Source: Nemertoderma westbladi (lineage: Eukaryota > Xenacoelomorpha > Nemertodermatida > Nemertodermatidae). From it: a stretch of 49,103 nucleotides of DNA. This document shows, in pieces, positions 1 to 12,200 of this stretch. Both the position numbers and the translations under genes were made by a program. The stretch is from NCBI GenBank assembly GCA_032718475.1, contig JAUCBJ010002623.1, positions 1 through 49,103 of the forward strand. The letters are read 5' to 3'. How positions within the stretch are numbered: the first letter of the stretch is position 1; each line of letters starts with the position of its first letter. The notes under the pieces are model-generated. The model saw nothing but the letters and a program-made list of their open reading frames with translations. It made no database searches and was not told the origin of the DNA.

Positions 1-2612
1 TTAGAAGGTGTTTCATCCATTATTACAATTTATAAGTAATGGGCGACTCTCATATACATTAGTATTACCAGTACAGGCTGACAGGTTTATTTGATACCCA
101 TAAATTAACTATTTTAGTCAGATAGGTATATGAGTGAGTAGATAAAAAAACTGCTTCTTTAAGAAGTAACCAGAAGTTATAACAACCCCGCACTGCACAG
201 CACTGCTTATTTAAGAAGTAACTACAAACTTGGTTAAGATCGCACTGCTTATATTTAAACAAGCCAAAACTCTTATTTAGGAAGTGCGCCTCGTCAGAAA
301 GTATTCCAGGAGATATTGGAACTACTGCTTCATAGTAGAAGCCTAGTATATTGACTTCTACACGACAGAATTAATTTCTGATTTCAAAATATGACTCAGG
401 GTATACAAACGTTCCTGACCTGACGTTGTTGTTACACATGAGCTTTCCACCTTTAAATTAAAAGATAGACCATAAGTGTAACCTATATAAGGAGTTCACA
501 CATAAACGCTCACCTTTGGGTGAATACAAAACAAAGACCCAAAGACTAAAGACCTGTACAAAACCAATTAGGCCTACCAATTGGGGTGTCGTTTCAGCCT
601 ATTTTAACAGTCAAATTTGTACTTTTATTTTTCAATATTAATTTAACATTAACCCTATGAGAAGGCTAAACCCCCAATTGGCTTTTTACGTACAAAACAC
701 ATGTGTTAACTTTCGTTTATTGTTTAGGTTCCACTGCCATTTAAAGGAGCAGGTTACAGAGGCGTGTTGGGGTAACCAAAACAATAAACGAAAGTTAACA
801 AATGTTACAAGATTATGCAGGTAACTTAATTGGGTCTTTGTTTTGTACTCACCCAGCTCAACTTTCAACAAGCAACTTCCAAAATGCACTAGTCCTATGT
901 TCTATCTTACAGTACTTGAAAGTTGAAAGCTGGCATTTCCAGCATTGACCGCCAATCAGGAGTAGGCCTAATGTTCATAAAATTTTAGCAGCTACAGTAT
1001 ATAACATTTATGTTTTCTAGTAGTCTTGCAGTCTTGCATAGCGCGGTATAGACTTCCTCCACTTGTTATCACTATACTGTACATTCGGTTAAATAGATGA
1101 GAGTAATTCATCAAAGGATGAAATTGACATTCTCGTATAATTAAAAAAGTTTTCTTCATCTGCCCGCAAATCCTGATAAAGTTTTCCGATCGCGCCGTAC
1201 GACAACAACCTTTTTTGATTGATCAGGTGAACCCAATATCGGCGTTTATATCGCCGCCTATGTAAGGCTAATATTACGTCATCGATTTAATTATCCATAT
1301 TAAAAATTATTACTTTAAATAAAATAAAAATACCATAAAAATGTTATCTATAAAAGTTTTTTTAATAAGTATAATTATAAGAGTTTTTGTGTTTGTAAAT
1401 CTGTAAACCATTCACCATGGAGAGGAATTCAATACGATTATTTTGTATTATTGATTAGTAATTAATTATTGTTGTATTATTTTGCAAATATAATGTAGAC
1501 TTACATTCCTTTAATCTGTCATCACCTGGTGTAATGTTTTCTCATTTTACATATTTTACCTATTGAAATATCTAAATAAATAAATATTAATATAAATATA
1601 ATATAAAATATAATAAATAAATAATAATAAATATAAAATAATTATTATAATTAATATTTCAAAATATTTTCGAAAAATTTTTCGAAAAAAATATTTTTTT
1701 TAGATGAAAAATATTACATTTTTTTCAAATAAAATTCGTGGTAAAAATATCAATCTATGGATAAAAGCAATATCAGCCCAAGATTGCGGCCAGGCCATCT
1801 TTAAATTAAACTATAAATGTTTTGGAAGATGTCGTAGTTTTTCGATAATTTTGCTTTCAATCTGTACAATTAGTATGATTTGACATATTGAAGAACAACA
1901 ACAGTACATATTGAGAGGAACTGCAGTACATTAGGAGTTTACAATTTATTAGAAACTAGCAATACTTTATTATAGACTTAATGCTCTAGAGACATTATAA
2001 TGAAAATAGAAGTTGATTTTAAAAATAAAATTGGATGCCATCGTGCTCATTTCCTTGGTAACATGTAAATTGAAAAAAATGGGCAAAGAGAGCAATTTGT
2101 CCAAAATACCTCAAATACATTAGTTCATGCTCAACTTTTACAAATTTTCAACATGATCTGATACAAAGTTTGTACAGATACGATGAATAAAGATTTGGAA
2201 TTAATGGTTGCTGATATTGGTGTTGGTGAGAGAGATGAATGACAGGCTACATAAACTAATAATATTTATTGTAAAGGAAAAAAATTATATAACAAGGATC
2301 TCTCTGTTTATTAACCTCTACAACAAATAAGAACATAAAACATTAATGAGTCAAAAATATTTACATCACTAAAGTAAAACAAAATAAATAGCCACTAAAT
2401 AAGAGTCGGTTCTGGTTTGGTTACATTTTAAGTTACGACTATCGACCAAAGAACTCAAAATAATTATTCAATTAAATATTTAATGTTGTGTATTATATGT
2501 AAAATATTTGATTAAATTCCGTTTTATTCTGAACTGAAGATAAATATCTTTAGAATAGTAGAATATAAGTAATTTTAATAAGTACTTTATAAGTAATCTC
2601 AGAAACTTTACT
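1..2612. other. AT-rich non-coding DNA
   Basis: No reading frame here looks like a real gene; the short open frames have low complexity and match nothing I know. The left end (about 130-260) has a short degenerate repeat of a motif like GCACTGCTTATTTAAGAAGTAAC. From about 1290 to 1740 the sequence is almost pure A/T. The only strong structure is the foldback repeat at 518-854, listed separately. Part of the right end is probably the 3' UTR and downstream flank of the minus-strand TTC30 gene. Confidence 0.6.
518..854. repeat. Foldback repeat with two nested inverted repeats
   Basis: Outer arms at 518-540 and 832-854 are inverted copies matching at 22 of 23 positions (GGGTGA/GTACAAAACAAAGACCC type). 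Inner arms at 705-725 and 779-799 are perfect 21-nt inverted copies (core GTTAACTTTCGTTTATTG). Two nested inverted repeats in about 340 bp suggest a MITE-like or foldback element. No target-site duplication was clear and there is no coding capacity. Confidence 0.65.
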
Positions 2613-2618
2613 TTTATT
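2613..2618 (-). terminator. Candidate poly(A) signal AATAAA for TTC30
   Basis: TTTATT on the plus strand reads AATAAA on the minus strand, about 115 nt after the TTC30 stop codon. The region is very AT-rich, so such hexamers are common and this one is only a candidate. Confidence 0.3.
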
Positions 2619-2730
2619 TACAAGTACAAAGTATTCTCAAAGCCTCTTATTTACATATTTTTAAAAATTAACATAAAAAAATATTAAAAAACTTATTTTA
2701 ATGTAAACAAGAATGATATAATCTTGGCGT

Positions 2731-3543
2731 TTAGAAGAATTCTCCTTCGACTACGTCTAGAAGTAAACTCTTTAGCATTCTCGCCTCGTAAGTAACCGAG
2801 TTCTTACCCTCATGGAGAGGCGCCTCCTCTAGAGGTTTCTCAACGACGGTGTTGACATCCTTTCCGTGCTTCTCGCACTGCTCCAGGAAGTGAACACAAT
2901 CGCGGATGATACTGTCTCTCAGCATTATCATGTGTTTCGCCATGTTCTCTATCAAAGACAAGAAACATCGTTTCGCGTAGAACCACGTATCTGTTCCCAA
3001 CTTCTTATTGTATGGCTCCAACGACTTGATTATACGAGAAATGCCGAATTCGTAGTTCCCTTTGGTGCAGTACAGAGTCCCTATGACCAGGTTCACGATA
3101 CACAGATGGAATAGCTTCTTGTCTGGCTCCTCGTAAGAAACTTTCTCTTCTTCCTTTTCTATTTTCTTCATAAGTTCCTCAGCTTCCTCGTTTTGACTGG
3201 TCATTATGTAGCTGACGCAGAGGTTGGCGGGGACAATAGCCTCGAGTTGGAGGAGTTTGTCGTAGTTCTTTTTGACCAGGGGCTCGTAGAAGTTCACCGC
3301 TTCTTTATATTTGCTTTCCTGCATAAAGAGGACATGAGCGACGTTGAGCTTCCAGGTGTCGTGTTCGTTGCAGAATTCCACGGATTTGCGAAATATTTTC
3401 TCGACGGCTGGGTAGTGTTCTCGGTCCCAGTATATCTTGGCTTGGTGCATCAGCACCGGTATGTATCTGTCCAGGGCATCGTCGTACTCTGCTACGGCCT
3501 TGGCAATGGCATCGGCGTCACTGATGTGTCTGGCGTCCGTCAC
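2731..3543 (-). CDS. TTC30: Tetratricopeptide repeat protein 30 (IFT70), terminal coding exon
   Basis: This is the C-terminal ~270 residues of TTC30/IFT70, a TPR-superhelix subunit of the IFT-B complex that carries cargo along ciliary microtubules. I recognise strongly conserved stretches of the family, including YIPVLMHQAKIYWD, KIFRKSVEFCNEHDTWKLN, CVSYIMTSQNEEAEELM and SLEPYNKKLGTDTWFYAKRC. The frame is intact to a TAA at 2731-2733. I place the exon start at 3543 because the reverse strand there reads pyrimidine-rich sequence ending in CAACAG, then GTG-ACG-GAC, where family homology begins; the nine residues before it in the open frame look intronic. The earlier exons, about 400 residues in a typical family member, are not in this window. 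Either the last intron is longer than 45 kb, or the gene is broken by the repeat block. Confidence 0.93.
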   Translation of the reverse strand: MTDARHISDADAIAKAVAEYDDALDRYIPVLMHQAKIYWDREHYPAVEKIFRKSVEFCNEHDTWKLNVAHVLFMQESKYKEAVNFYEPLVKKNYDKLLQLEAIVPANLCVSYIMTSQNEEAEELMKKIEKEEEKVSYEEPDKKLFHLCIVNLVIGTLYCTKGNYEFGISRIIKSLEPYNKKLGTDTWFYAKRCFLSLIENMAKHMIMLRDSIIRDCVHFLEQCEKHGKDVNTVVEKPLEEAPLHEGKNSVTYEARMLKSLLLDVVEGEFF

Positions 3544-3570
3544 CTGTTGGAACCAAATAAAGAAAACCAA
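3544..3570 (-). other. 3' splice acceptor of the TTC30 terminal exon
   Basis: Reading the minus strand, a T-rich stretch (TTTTCTTTATTTGG) leads to TTCCAACAG immediately before the first conserved codon of TTC30. This is a good polypyrimidine tract plus AG. The minisatellite begins within about 50 nt on the intron side. Confidence 0.75.
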
Positions 3571-3589
3571 CTGCTAATGGAGGTACTAA

Positions 3590-5638
3590 GAGTGTGTCTG
3601 GTTGTTGTATTAAGGGTGTGTCTGATCGTTGTACTAAGGGTGTGTCTGGTCGTTGTACTATGGGTGTTTCTGGTCGTTGTACTAAGGGTGTGTCTGGTCG
3701 TACGTACTAGGGGTGTGCCTGGTCGTTGTACTAAGGGTGTCTGGTCTTTGAACTAAGGGTGTCTGGTCGTTGAACTAAGGGTGTGTCTGGTCGTTGTACT
3801 AAGGGTGTGTCTGGTCGTTGTACTAAGGGTGTGTCTGCTCGTACGTACTAAGGGTGTGTCTGGTCGTTGTACTAAGGGTGTGTCTGGTCGTTGTACTAAG
3901 GGTGTCTGGTCGTTGTACTAAGGGTGTGTCTGGTCGTTGTACTAAGGGTGTGTCTGCTCGTACGTACTAAGGGTGTGTCTGGTCATTGTACTAAGGGTGT
4001 GTCTGGTTGTACGTACTAAGGGTGTGTCTGGTCGTTGTACTAAGGGTGTGTCTGGTCGTTGTACTAAGGGTGTGTCTGGTCGTTGTACTAAGGGTGTGTC
4101 TGGTCGTTGTACTAAGGGTGTGTCTGGTCGTTGTACTAAGGGTGTGTCTGCTCGTACGTACTAAGGGTGTGTCTGGTCGTTGTACTAAGGGTGTGTCTGG
4201 TCGTTGTACTAAGGGTGTGTCTGTTCGTACGTACTAAGGATGTGTCTGGTCGTTGTACTAAGGGTGTGTCTGGTCGTTGTACTAAGGGTGTCTCTGGTCG
4301 TTGTACTAAGGGTGTGTCTGGTCGTTGTACTAAGGGTGTGTCTGGTCGTTGTACTAAGGGTGTGTCTGCTCGTACGTACTAAGGGTGTGTCTGGTTGTAC
4401 GTACTAAGGGTGTGTCTGGTCGTTGTACTAAGGGTGTGTCTGCTCGTACGTACTAAGGGTGTGTCTGGTTGTACGTACAAAGGGTGTGTCTGGTCGTTGT
4501 ACTAAGGGTGTGTCTGGTCGTTGTACTAAGGGTGTGTCTGGTCGTTGTACTAAGGGTGTGTCTGGTCGTTGTACTAAGGGTGTGTCTGGTCGTTGTACTA
4601 AGGGTGTGTCTGGTCGTTGTACTAAGGGTGTCTGGTCGTTGAACTAAGGGTGTGTCTGGTCGTTGTACTAAAGGTGTCTAGTCGTTGTACTAAGGGTGTG
4701 TCTGGTCGTTGTACTAAGGGTGTGTATGGTTGTTGTACTAAGGGTGTGTCTGCTCGTACGTACTAAGGGTGTGTCTGGTCGTTGTACTAAGGGTGTGTCT
4801 GGTCGTTGTACTAAGGGTGTGTCTGGTCGTTGTACTAAGGGTGTGTCTGGTCGTTGTACTAAGGGTGTCTGGTCGTTGAACTAAGGGTGTGTCTGGTCGT
4901 TGTTCTAAGGGTGTGTCTGGTCGTTGTACTAAGGGTAGTGTCTGGTTGTACGTACTAAGGGTGTGTCTGCTCGTACGTACTAAGGGTGTGTCTGGTCGTT
5001 GTACTAAGGGTGTGTCTGGTCGTTGTACTAAGGGTGTGTCTGGTCGTTGTACTAAGGGTGTGTCTGGTCGTTGTACTAAGGGTGTCTGGTCGTTGTACTA
5101 AGGGTAGTGTCTGGTTGTACGTACTAAGGGTGTGTCTGCTCGTACATACTAAGGGTGTGTCTGGTCGTTGTACTAAGGGTGTGTCTGGTCGTTGTACTAA
5201 GGGTGTGTCTGGTCGTTGTACTAAGGGTGTGTCTGGTCGTTGTACTAAGGGTGTGTATGGTTGTTGTACTAAGGGTGTGTCTGCTCGTACGTACTAAGGG
5301 TGTGTCTGGTCGTTGTACTAAGGGTGTGTCTGGTCGTTGTACTAAGGGGTTGTCTGGTCGTTGTACTAAGGGTGTGTCTGGTCGTTGTACTAAGGGTGTC
5401 TGGTCGTATGTACTAAGGGTGTGCCTGGTCGTTGTACTAAGGGTGTGCCTGGTCGTTGTACTAAGGGTGTGCCTGGTCGTTGTACTAAGGGTGTGTCTGG
5501 TCGTTGTACTAAGGGTGTGTCTGGTCGTTGTACTAAGGGTGTGTCTGGTCGATGTACTAAGGGTGTCTGGTCGTATGTACTAAGGGTGTGTCTGGTCGTT
5601 GTACCAAGGGTGTGTCTGGTCGTTGTACTAAGGGTGTG
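3590..5638. repeat. 24-bp minisatellite, left block
   Basis: About 85 head-to-tail units of 24 bp with core CTGGTCGTTGTACTAAGG followed by GTGTGT. Variants include a 22-bp unit missing one TG, a TGCTCGTACGTAC unit and a GGTAGTGTCTGGTTG unit. Because 24 is a multiple of three, several frames stay open and translate to 8-residue repeats (SGRCTKGV, VLRVCLVV), but these are not genes. The array lies just upstream, on the gene strand, of the TTC30 exon and is interrupted at 5638 by the BEL1 left LTR. Confidence 0.95.
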
Positions 5639-7850
5639 TGTTACGGTATATGGCGCTGTATCCACATATATTAGTCATTATGCAGTATGCAATATTAGTC
5701 GTTATGCAGTATGCAATATTAGTCCGTTATACTGTACGTAATATTAGTCCGTTGTGCAGCATAATATTTTAGATAAGGCATAATAACGCAATGATATTTA
5801 GATAGGGAAATCGAAACGCCCATATATTTTGAATCCATCCATTTTGTATAGTATGTAGCCCTACCTACGTAATTTTGTATTAGGATATATGTAGATAGTT
5901 CCAGGGTAGCAAGTTTAGTCGGACCCTGGATTTCGTGCTTGCTGATATTAGCTTCAATAGGGCTAGCATATAGGGACGCTGTCCTGGCCATTCAGCAGCC
6001 AGGGACGTGAACCATTACCATATAAGGTAATAATTTGAGGTTTGGGCAAGCAATAAGGCTACAATCCGGCCTCCTTATTGGACTAACTGCTTCCAGGTTG
6101 GTCTAATGCTAGCACGGACTGGAGAGCCAATAGGAGAGCGATTGAGTCACCCTATTGCATCACCCCATCCGGATCACCTATAAATTGGCGGTGTGCCGGT
6201 AGAGCCTCACATGACACCTCACATGATCTGCTATCACCTTTGTACTTGCTGAGCTGTCTCTATTCAATTTTGACGGATATTTTAGCGTATTTTCTGCAAT
6301 TTGCTAATTTTGATTAATTTCTTGGAATGATTTGCTAGTGCGATTACTCTTGATTGTGTTTCTCAATTAATTCCTTCGATTACTGCTAATTACAACTGAA
6401 CTATGATTTCTACCTTTTGATTAATGGTTCTATGTGATTCCTTTCTGCGCAATAATCCTAAGGGATTTCTGAGACTGTCAGACTTTGTGATTTGCATGCG
6501 CCTCTACGGTAGCTATTAGCATAATGGAGGGCTAAGGTGCCAGTGGGCGGTGGGCACATCGGGGGGTTAGCGACGAAGGGAGAGCGGAGGATTCAAAAGC
6601 GAGCAACGCTGGCGGGGGGTCACCGTTGCGGTCGGGAAGTTCACGCTGTGGTATGCAGACCAATCGCTGGTACAGTAATTAGGGGGCTGATGATCCAGGT
6701 TTCGTCTCTATTTAGTATTAGGGGGGCAGGAATCAGGTTAGTTAGGAGTCCTATATGTACCCGGGAGAGGCCTGCACGTATCACAACGTTGAGTGTGGAG
6801 TACGAATAGTGAGTCGCATAATTGTGGGCTATACAGTAGTTAACTGCATAATTGCGAACTGTGATTGCTGACGCTGATTGGTGTGTTATTGAAGTGTGCC
6901 TATGATTGTGAATGTTTAGGTAGGCGCCCTTTTCTCTTTGATTGATTTCTATTTCTTAGTTACAACAATTAGTTACTGATTAGGTCAAAGTAATACGGCA
7001 ATTTAGGCTATTACTAGCGAAACCTGTTGCGTGATAAATTAGAATTACGTATTCTGGAACTCTTAGTAATTAGTACGCTGTTAAATATTTGTGACTGTAA
7101 TTGATTAGTAAAAATTAAGAATTAGTACGCAGCATAGCGGAGAGTAGCTAAGGTAATAATTAGAGTACTGTAAACTATTCACGCTGAGCGGTTATTTGTA
7201 TTAGCAGGCAATCAGCTAGATCGCACTATTCGGCACACACGAAACGCTAGTAATTTGCTGGCCTAAAGCCAGCTGCAGGCAAGTTTAGACCCATAGCGGT
7301 ACTATCCACGAGAGACAAATACTGTACCATTTTGATATTTAAATATTCTCGCATTCACACATTACGTTAGAGAACCCCCAGTATTCGCGATTAGAAAGGA
7401 CGTAAGCATTAGCGTGCTTTAATAGTGATAAATTTAGGCGTAGGAATACTCTGAGTGCAAGGCCTCTCGCACTCGTCTTAAGTAAGCTTAGGGAGCCGAC
7501 TCGGGTTTATTGTTTGGTTATTCCCGCGTGGCTCATAGATTCGAACAGTTAGCTCTCTATCGAGCGATCGGTAGAGAAAGGAACAAGCGATTTTGCAGGA
7601 GTTGTGTAAAATTAGTAAAATATATTAGCGGACGGCAGATTAGCGCCATCTAACGGTAAGTAGCGGTTTTGTATTTAGCAACCTTTACAATTTAGTAATA
7701 TCACGCTCCTGATCCCCTTTACTTAACAGTAGAGCAGTCTTTGTGTCTTATTGGTTAGGCGAGAGCTCATTAGGTTGGCAGAAGGATATTAACGGGTATT
7801 GGTCTGTTCAACAGTTCTGCTGTTAGTATAGAGGTTGCGGTTGTTTATCA
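5639..7850 (+). repeat. BEL1 5' LTR (2212 bp)
   Basis: Starts TGTTACGGTATATGG and ends TTTATCA; the same sequence recurs at 20391-22602. At 2.2 kb it is long for a BEL/Pao LTR, which is usually well under 1 kb. If the TATA box at 6179 is used, U3 is about 570 bp and R-U5 about 1.6 kb. A GC-richer patch near 6530-6800 has an open frame, but it starts at GTG and resembles nothing, so I do not call it. Confidence 0.93.
6127..6185 (+). promoter_or_regulatory. LTR promoter: CCAAT box and TATA box
   Basis: CCAAT at 6127-6131 and TATAAAT at 6179-6185, spaced about 50 nt apart as in a standard RNA polymerase II promoter. Transcription would start near 6210. The 3' LTR has the same pair at 20879-20937. 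Confidence 0.55.
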
Positions 7851-8330
7851 GTGATACGTGCTATTGGCTGTTGCTTGCAGCCATCAATAGAGTATTCTTA
7901 GGCTGTTAGTTTAGATCACTGATACTTCGTATCAGTGATACGTGCGTATTGCTTTGCTGTACCGCGTACAGTAAGGCAGTGAGTATTCTTAGGCTGTTAG
8001 TTTAGATCACTGATACTTCGTATCAGTGATACGTGTATTTTATTGGCTGTAGGCTGTAGCGTACAGTAAATAGAGTATTCTTAGGCTGTTAGTTGTATCA
8101 CAGTATTGAGTAATAAATTGGAGCACGTGATCGTCTGCTGTAGGCTATAGGCTAGCGTACGGTAGAACATTAAGTATATTCTTTTAGGCTGTTAGTTTAG
8201 ATTACTGTATTCACTGGCTGCGTACGATAGTACAGTAGTACATTAGGCTGATTGCTGTTACTGCATACGGTAGAAGGGACATTTGTTTTGCCGTACCACA
8301 TACAGTATCATTAGGCTGTTAGGTTGGTGT
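7840..8330 (+). repeat. Leader tandem repeats with perfect 11-bp hairpins
   Basis: Units of roughly 90 bp each begin near GAGTATTCTTAGGCTGTTAG (about 7891, 7981, 8072, 8176) and degrade towards the right. Two units contain a perfect inverted repeat, ATCACTGATAC-TTC-GTATCAGTGAT, at 7915-7939 and 8006-8030. The end of the LTR (TATCAGTGATACGTG across 7846-7860) matches the right arm, so the series begins at the LTR edge. This is suitable for structured RNA near the priming or packaging region; that role is inference. Confidence 0.75.
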
Positions 8331-9222
8331 ACTGTTTTACTTACTGTACTGCATACAGTGGATGTACGGTAGTGCGTTTTGCTAATTGCGAATACAGCAG
8401 TTCCTTAGGCCTTAGGGCAAATTGTAATTAGTAAGTTTTTTGAAAATTTTAGCTAGGTTTGCGAGAATTCAGTTTCGGTCAAAATTATTTTGTAAAATTC
8501 TAGAGTTTTGTACCGGTATGTTAGGTAACCGCTTAGTTATTTTATACCATCTGGAGATACATGGCAAGACGGAACTTCTGAGTTTGGGGTTCGTGTGGGT
8601 CTGCGGGTTCGGTTTGCAATCAGCGAAGGGCCTGAATCTTTGGACGCGGACGTGGAATCTCACAGCAAACAAGGTTAGTTGTTCTGTTGGCACCAGTGTA
8701 TTTGTGGAAGCAGTAAAAAATTATCGGTTGTTTAACTGCGAAGCTGAACTCAATTTATTAGTTAGGATATTTAGGTTTAGCCGGCCATGGTTTTTTGAAT
8801 CGCTCAAGTTAGAGAGAGAGTTAGAGAGAGTCGCAACCCGAAGATGTAGCCACTTGCTAGTGGATACATATAATATTTGAAACTAAAATTACGTTGATTA
8901 GAGCTATATATATATATAAAATTAGAAATATTCGGGCGGCAAGTTTATTTTGAATATTTTGTATTAGATTCAAAGTTATTTGTGCTATACCGGTATTTAA
9001 TACTATATAGTAGCTATATAATAATATTTTGTTTAAATATTGTGCTAGTATTTGCTATAACTATACCCCATTAAATTCACAATATTGCATTGCGAATTTA
9101 TTTTGACATTTTGGACCAACTGATTATTTGACAAATAATTTGACCGTATTTTCGGTTAAATTATAATTATATCTCGAACTTTTGCGAGATATTTTTGCCG
9201 GAAGGCAAACATTATTTAGACT
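7851..9222 (+). other. BEL1 untranslated leader
   Basis: 1.37 kb between the 5' LTR and the gag start. No canonical BEL primer-binding site directly follows the LTR; the first TGG (TGGCTGTTGCTTGCAGCC at 7865-7882) is only a weak candidate. The first 550 bp is a degenerate tandem repeat carrying hairpins. An open frame at 8440-8880 starts at TTG and has no recognisable domain, so it is probably spurious. The last 300 bp is AT-rich. Confidence 0.7.
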
Positions 9223-12200
9223 ATGAGTGTCTCAGACAAGGAGGCACTAGAGGACAGCTACGAGACGGCGGCTGGACCGCCGACTGACGATAGCGTAAAT
9301 ATTACTGTTGATGACAATGCCGACTATGACGACGCAGCGAGCGACGCTGACGTAAGTGAACAGGAGGACGAGACAGTGACCAGTGAGGAAGAACAACAAC
9401 CTCAAGTAATAGTATTAGGATCCCCTACCGCTACTGTAAGGAAGGACTGTACGGCAGCCCGGACAGAGGTGAGTGATAGGGAGAGTAGTGTAGCAGAAGC
9501 GAGAGCCCGGAGCCCGGTTTCCAGACCTGTGGGTATGGTAAGTGCCGTGGTCCCGACGGCTGTTAGAAGTACCCGTAGTTCCCGAAATAATCCTTCAAGT
9601 CCACCAAGTGTGAGTCAGGTAAGCGAGAGAGAACTAGACATTGCGATAAAGAAGAAACTTCGCGCGCATGCCGGACATATAACTCGGACGGCGGACAAGG
9701 TAAGGAAAATGTTAGCCGACTCAGCGAACATCGGGAGGGTAGAGTTAGCAGAGATTAGAAGAGGATATAACTCAGCGTTATTCAAGCAGACGGAGGAGCT
9801 TGCAGTCCTAGCGAAGAAGGCAGTAGAGTCTCAGTCGAGCGACGTGGCGACGAGGATTTACGACAGGGTTTTAGCAGCCTTGTTGGAGCACCGCGAGTTA
9901 TCGGAGCGATTCCGACAAGTTAGGACGGAGAACTGGCTGCTATGGGCATCACAAGCGCAGGCGACTCAAGTGAGTGACGCAGAGTTGAGAGAGTTAGTGG
10001 AGCGAGAAGAGATCCAAGACAAGGAGGAGCGCAGGTATCAGAGGGAAGTTACTAGCTGGCTGATGCAGAATGGAGTGGTGGTACCGGGTCAGGTGCTACC
10101 GACGACGGAGAACATCCAACAGAGGACGTTGACTCCACCCGACGACGCATCTAGAGACAGCGGCGATTCCCAGGTTAGTCACGCGCGAGGTAAGGTAATA
10201 TGTGCTAGATCCCTTGTTTCGCACAACTCGGCGGAGGAGAGAAGACGCCGACTGGACGAACAGCAGGCGGAAGTTTTGCGTGCATCGGAAGCGCGGAAGG
10301 AAGCCGAGCGGGAACGGGAGCGCACACGTAAGTTAGACGCGAAGTTGCGAGAGTTGGAAGAGAAAGGTAAGCGTGAGCGAGCGGAACGCGAGCAGAAGGA
10401 ACGTGAACTTCAACTTGAACGCGAGCGCAAGGAACGCGAACTCGAACTTGAACGCGAACGCAAGGAACGCGAACTCGAACTTGAACGCGAGCAGAAAGAA
10501 CGCGAACTCCAGCTCGAACGCGAACGCAAGGAACGCGAACTCGAGATCGAGAAGGAGCGATGGGCGTTGTATGAAGAAAAGGCGCGTGTGGAAGAAGAGG
10601 GCGCAGCGAGACGAGCGAGGGAAGAAGAAGAACGTAAACTGGCGCAGTTGGAAAGTGCGAGATTAAGTTTAGAGAGCGAAGAACGGACCAGGAAGGCGAA
10701 TGAAATCGCCGAGAAGGGGATGCGAATGATCGAAGAATGTGGGGCGAGTGTAGGGACAGAGTTGCGAGAACTGTTCGCACTGCAGAAGGCCGAACAGGAA
10801 GCGAGAACTCCGGCTATACGCGAGTCGACAACGACCAGAATTCCTATACCCGGTCCAGCTATTACGAGTACACGGATCGCTAAACCGTTCTCTACATATC
10901 GCACGCCAGTTGGTATTGGTGCTTCACCCATCGCCCAGGATCTACGTCATCGGAACACCGCACCACTATACACCGAACGCGACAACGGAGAGTTTAGAGA
11001 AACTCCGACGGGACGAGTACTTGGCGAACCGAACCCGCGGGTTTGGAATACGCGGACGGAGCGCCGACCCAGTTCGATGGAGAACTTCCGGGTTAAACCG
11101 GAAGAGGGATCATATGAGAGACAGCGGATTACTCAGATAGAGCCGACTATACAACAGAACCCTAGCCAGGAATTTATTACGAGGGATGAGTTAAGTGCTA
11201 GTTTAGCGCAAGCTATATCGCCGCACATCCAACCTATAACGGACATGCTTAGCAACCTACGGTTAAAGGAAGCAGCCCAGGTAAGAAGTAATTCAAATCC
11301 CAGCAGGCCTGAATTAGATAAAGTCCAGCCTAGTCAACGAGTACGCATATCAGAGGAGACTATACCACATAGACCTCAGGTAAGGACGCCTGTCACGAAT
11401 ATTCATAATCCCAATTTCGAAAATTCGGCGGAAAGATTTATTGAGGAGGCTTGGGTCAGGGCCTCGGCGCGCAAACCATCGCGAGCGCTAAGGACTGACA
11501 CTGAGTCAAGCGATGAAGAGGAAGAAATGAGACGTCAGAAGTCCCGAAACTATAAGGAAAGAAGGACCGACGCGGAGCAGGTAAGTTGGAACCACCGGGA
11601 AAGGACCAGACTTAACAACCCTGCGGAACTAAACCGTTTGTTAACCCGGAACGACGCAACCCTTAGGGACATAGGTAAGTTTGCTGCTAGGCAAGGACTG
11701 CCGACGCAACAACCCCAGAAGTTTATGGGCAACCATAAGCACTGGAGGACCTTTAGAACCTATGTCGACGAGCAGCTAACCAACAGCACCTTTACTCCCA
11801 ACGAGAAGTTCAACTATTTGCTTCAGATGCTCCATCGAGAACCTAGAGCCATTGCTGATAACTTCGTCGGCAATGAACGGGCATTTGAGTTGGCAATGAA
11901 GACGCTTAGTGACGTCTACGGGAATAAAACCAAGATGGCGCAGTCGATAGTAGAAGACTTGGGTAAGGGTGGAAGGATTACAACTCCGTTAGAGCTGTTG
12001 AACTTAGCGAACGCTATTTCGAACGCATTAGACATCTTGAGGACGGTGAATCTACCTCATCATGGTGATCACGCCGAAGTTTTGAAAAACGTAATAAGAC
12101 GTTTAAACATGCGTTACAGACAGAAATGGCGCAAATTAGAGAATAAGTTGGAGGGCCAAGGTAAAGTATTGACACTTCAGCATATTCATGACATGATAGC

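Noticed and set aside
3590-5638. Interstitial telomere repeat, because of the CTAAGGG in each unit
   Set aside because: The unit is 24 bp with only one such heptamer and no TTAGGG runs.
3590-5741. Many open frames coding for SGRCTKGV or VLRVCLVV repeats, on either strand
   Set aside because: They arise because the 24-bp unit is divisible by three; no start context, no domain, and several frames are open at once.
6537-6809. 90-codon frame in each LTR (also 21289-21561), and a 90-codon minus-strand frame at 5719-5991 and 20471-20743
   Set aside because: Identical in both LTRs only because the LTRs are identical; non-ATG starts or no recognisable protein pattern.
8440-8880. 146-codon frame in the BEL1 leader
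   Set aside because: Starts at TTG, has no domain, and lies in the untranslated leader.
10205-10931. Minus-strand frames of 173-191 codons over gag
   Set aside because: Mirror images of the coding coiled-coil repeat; Arg/Ser-rich and without homology.
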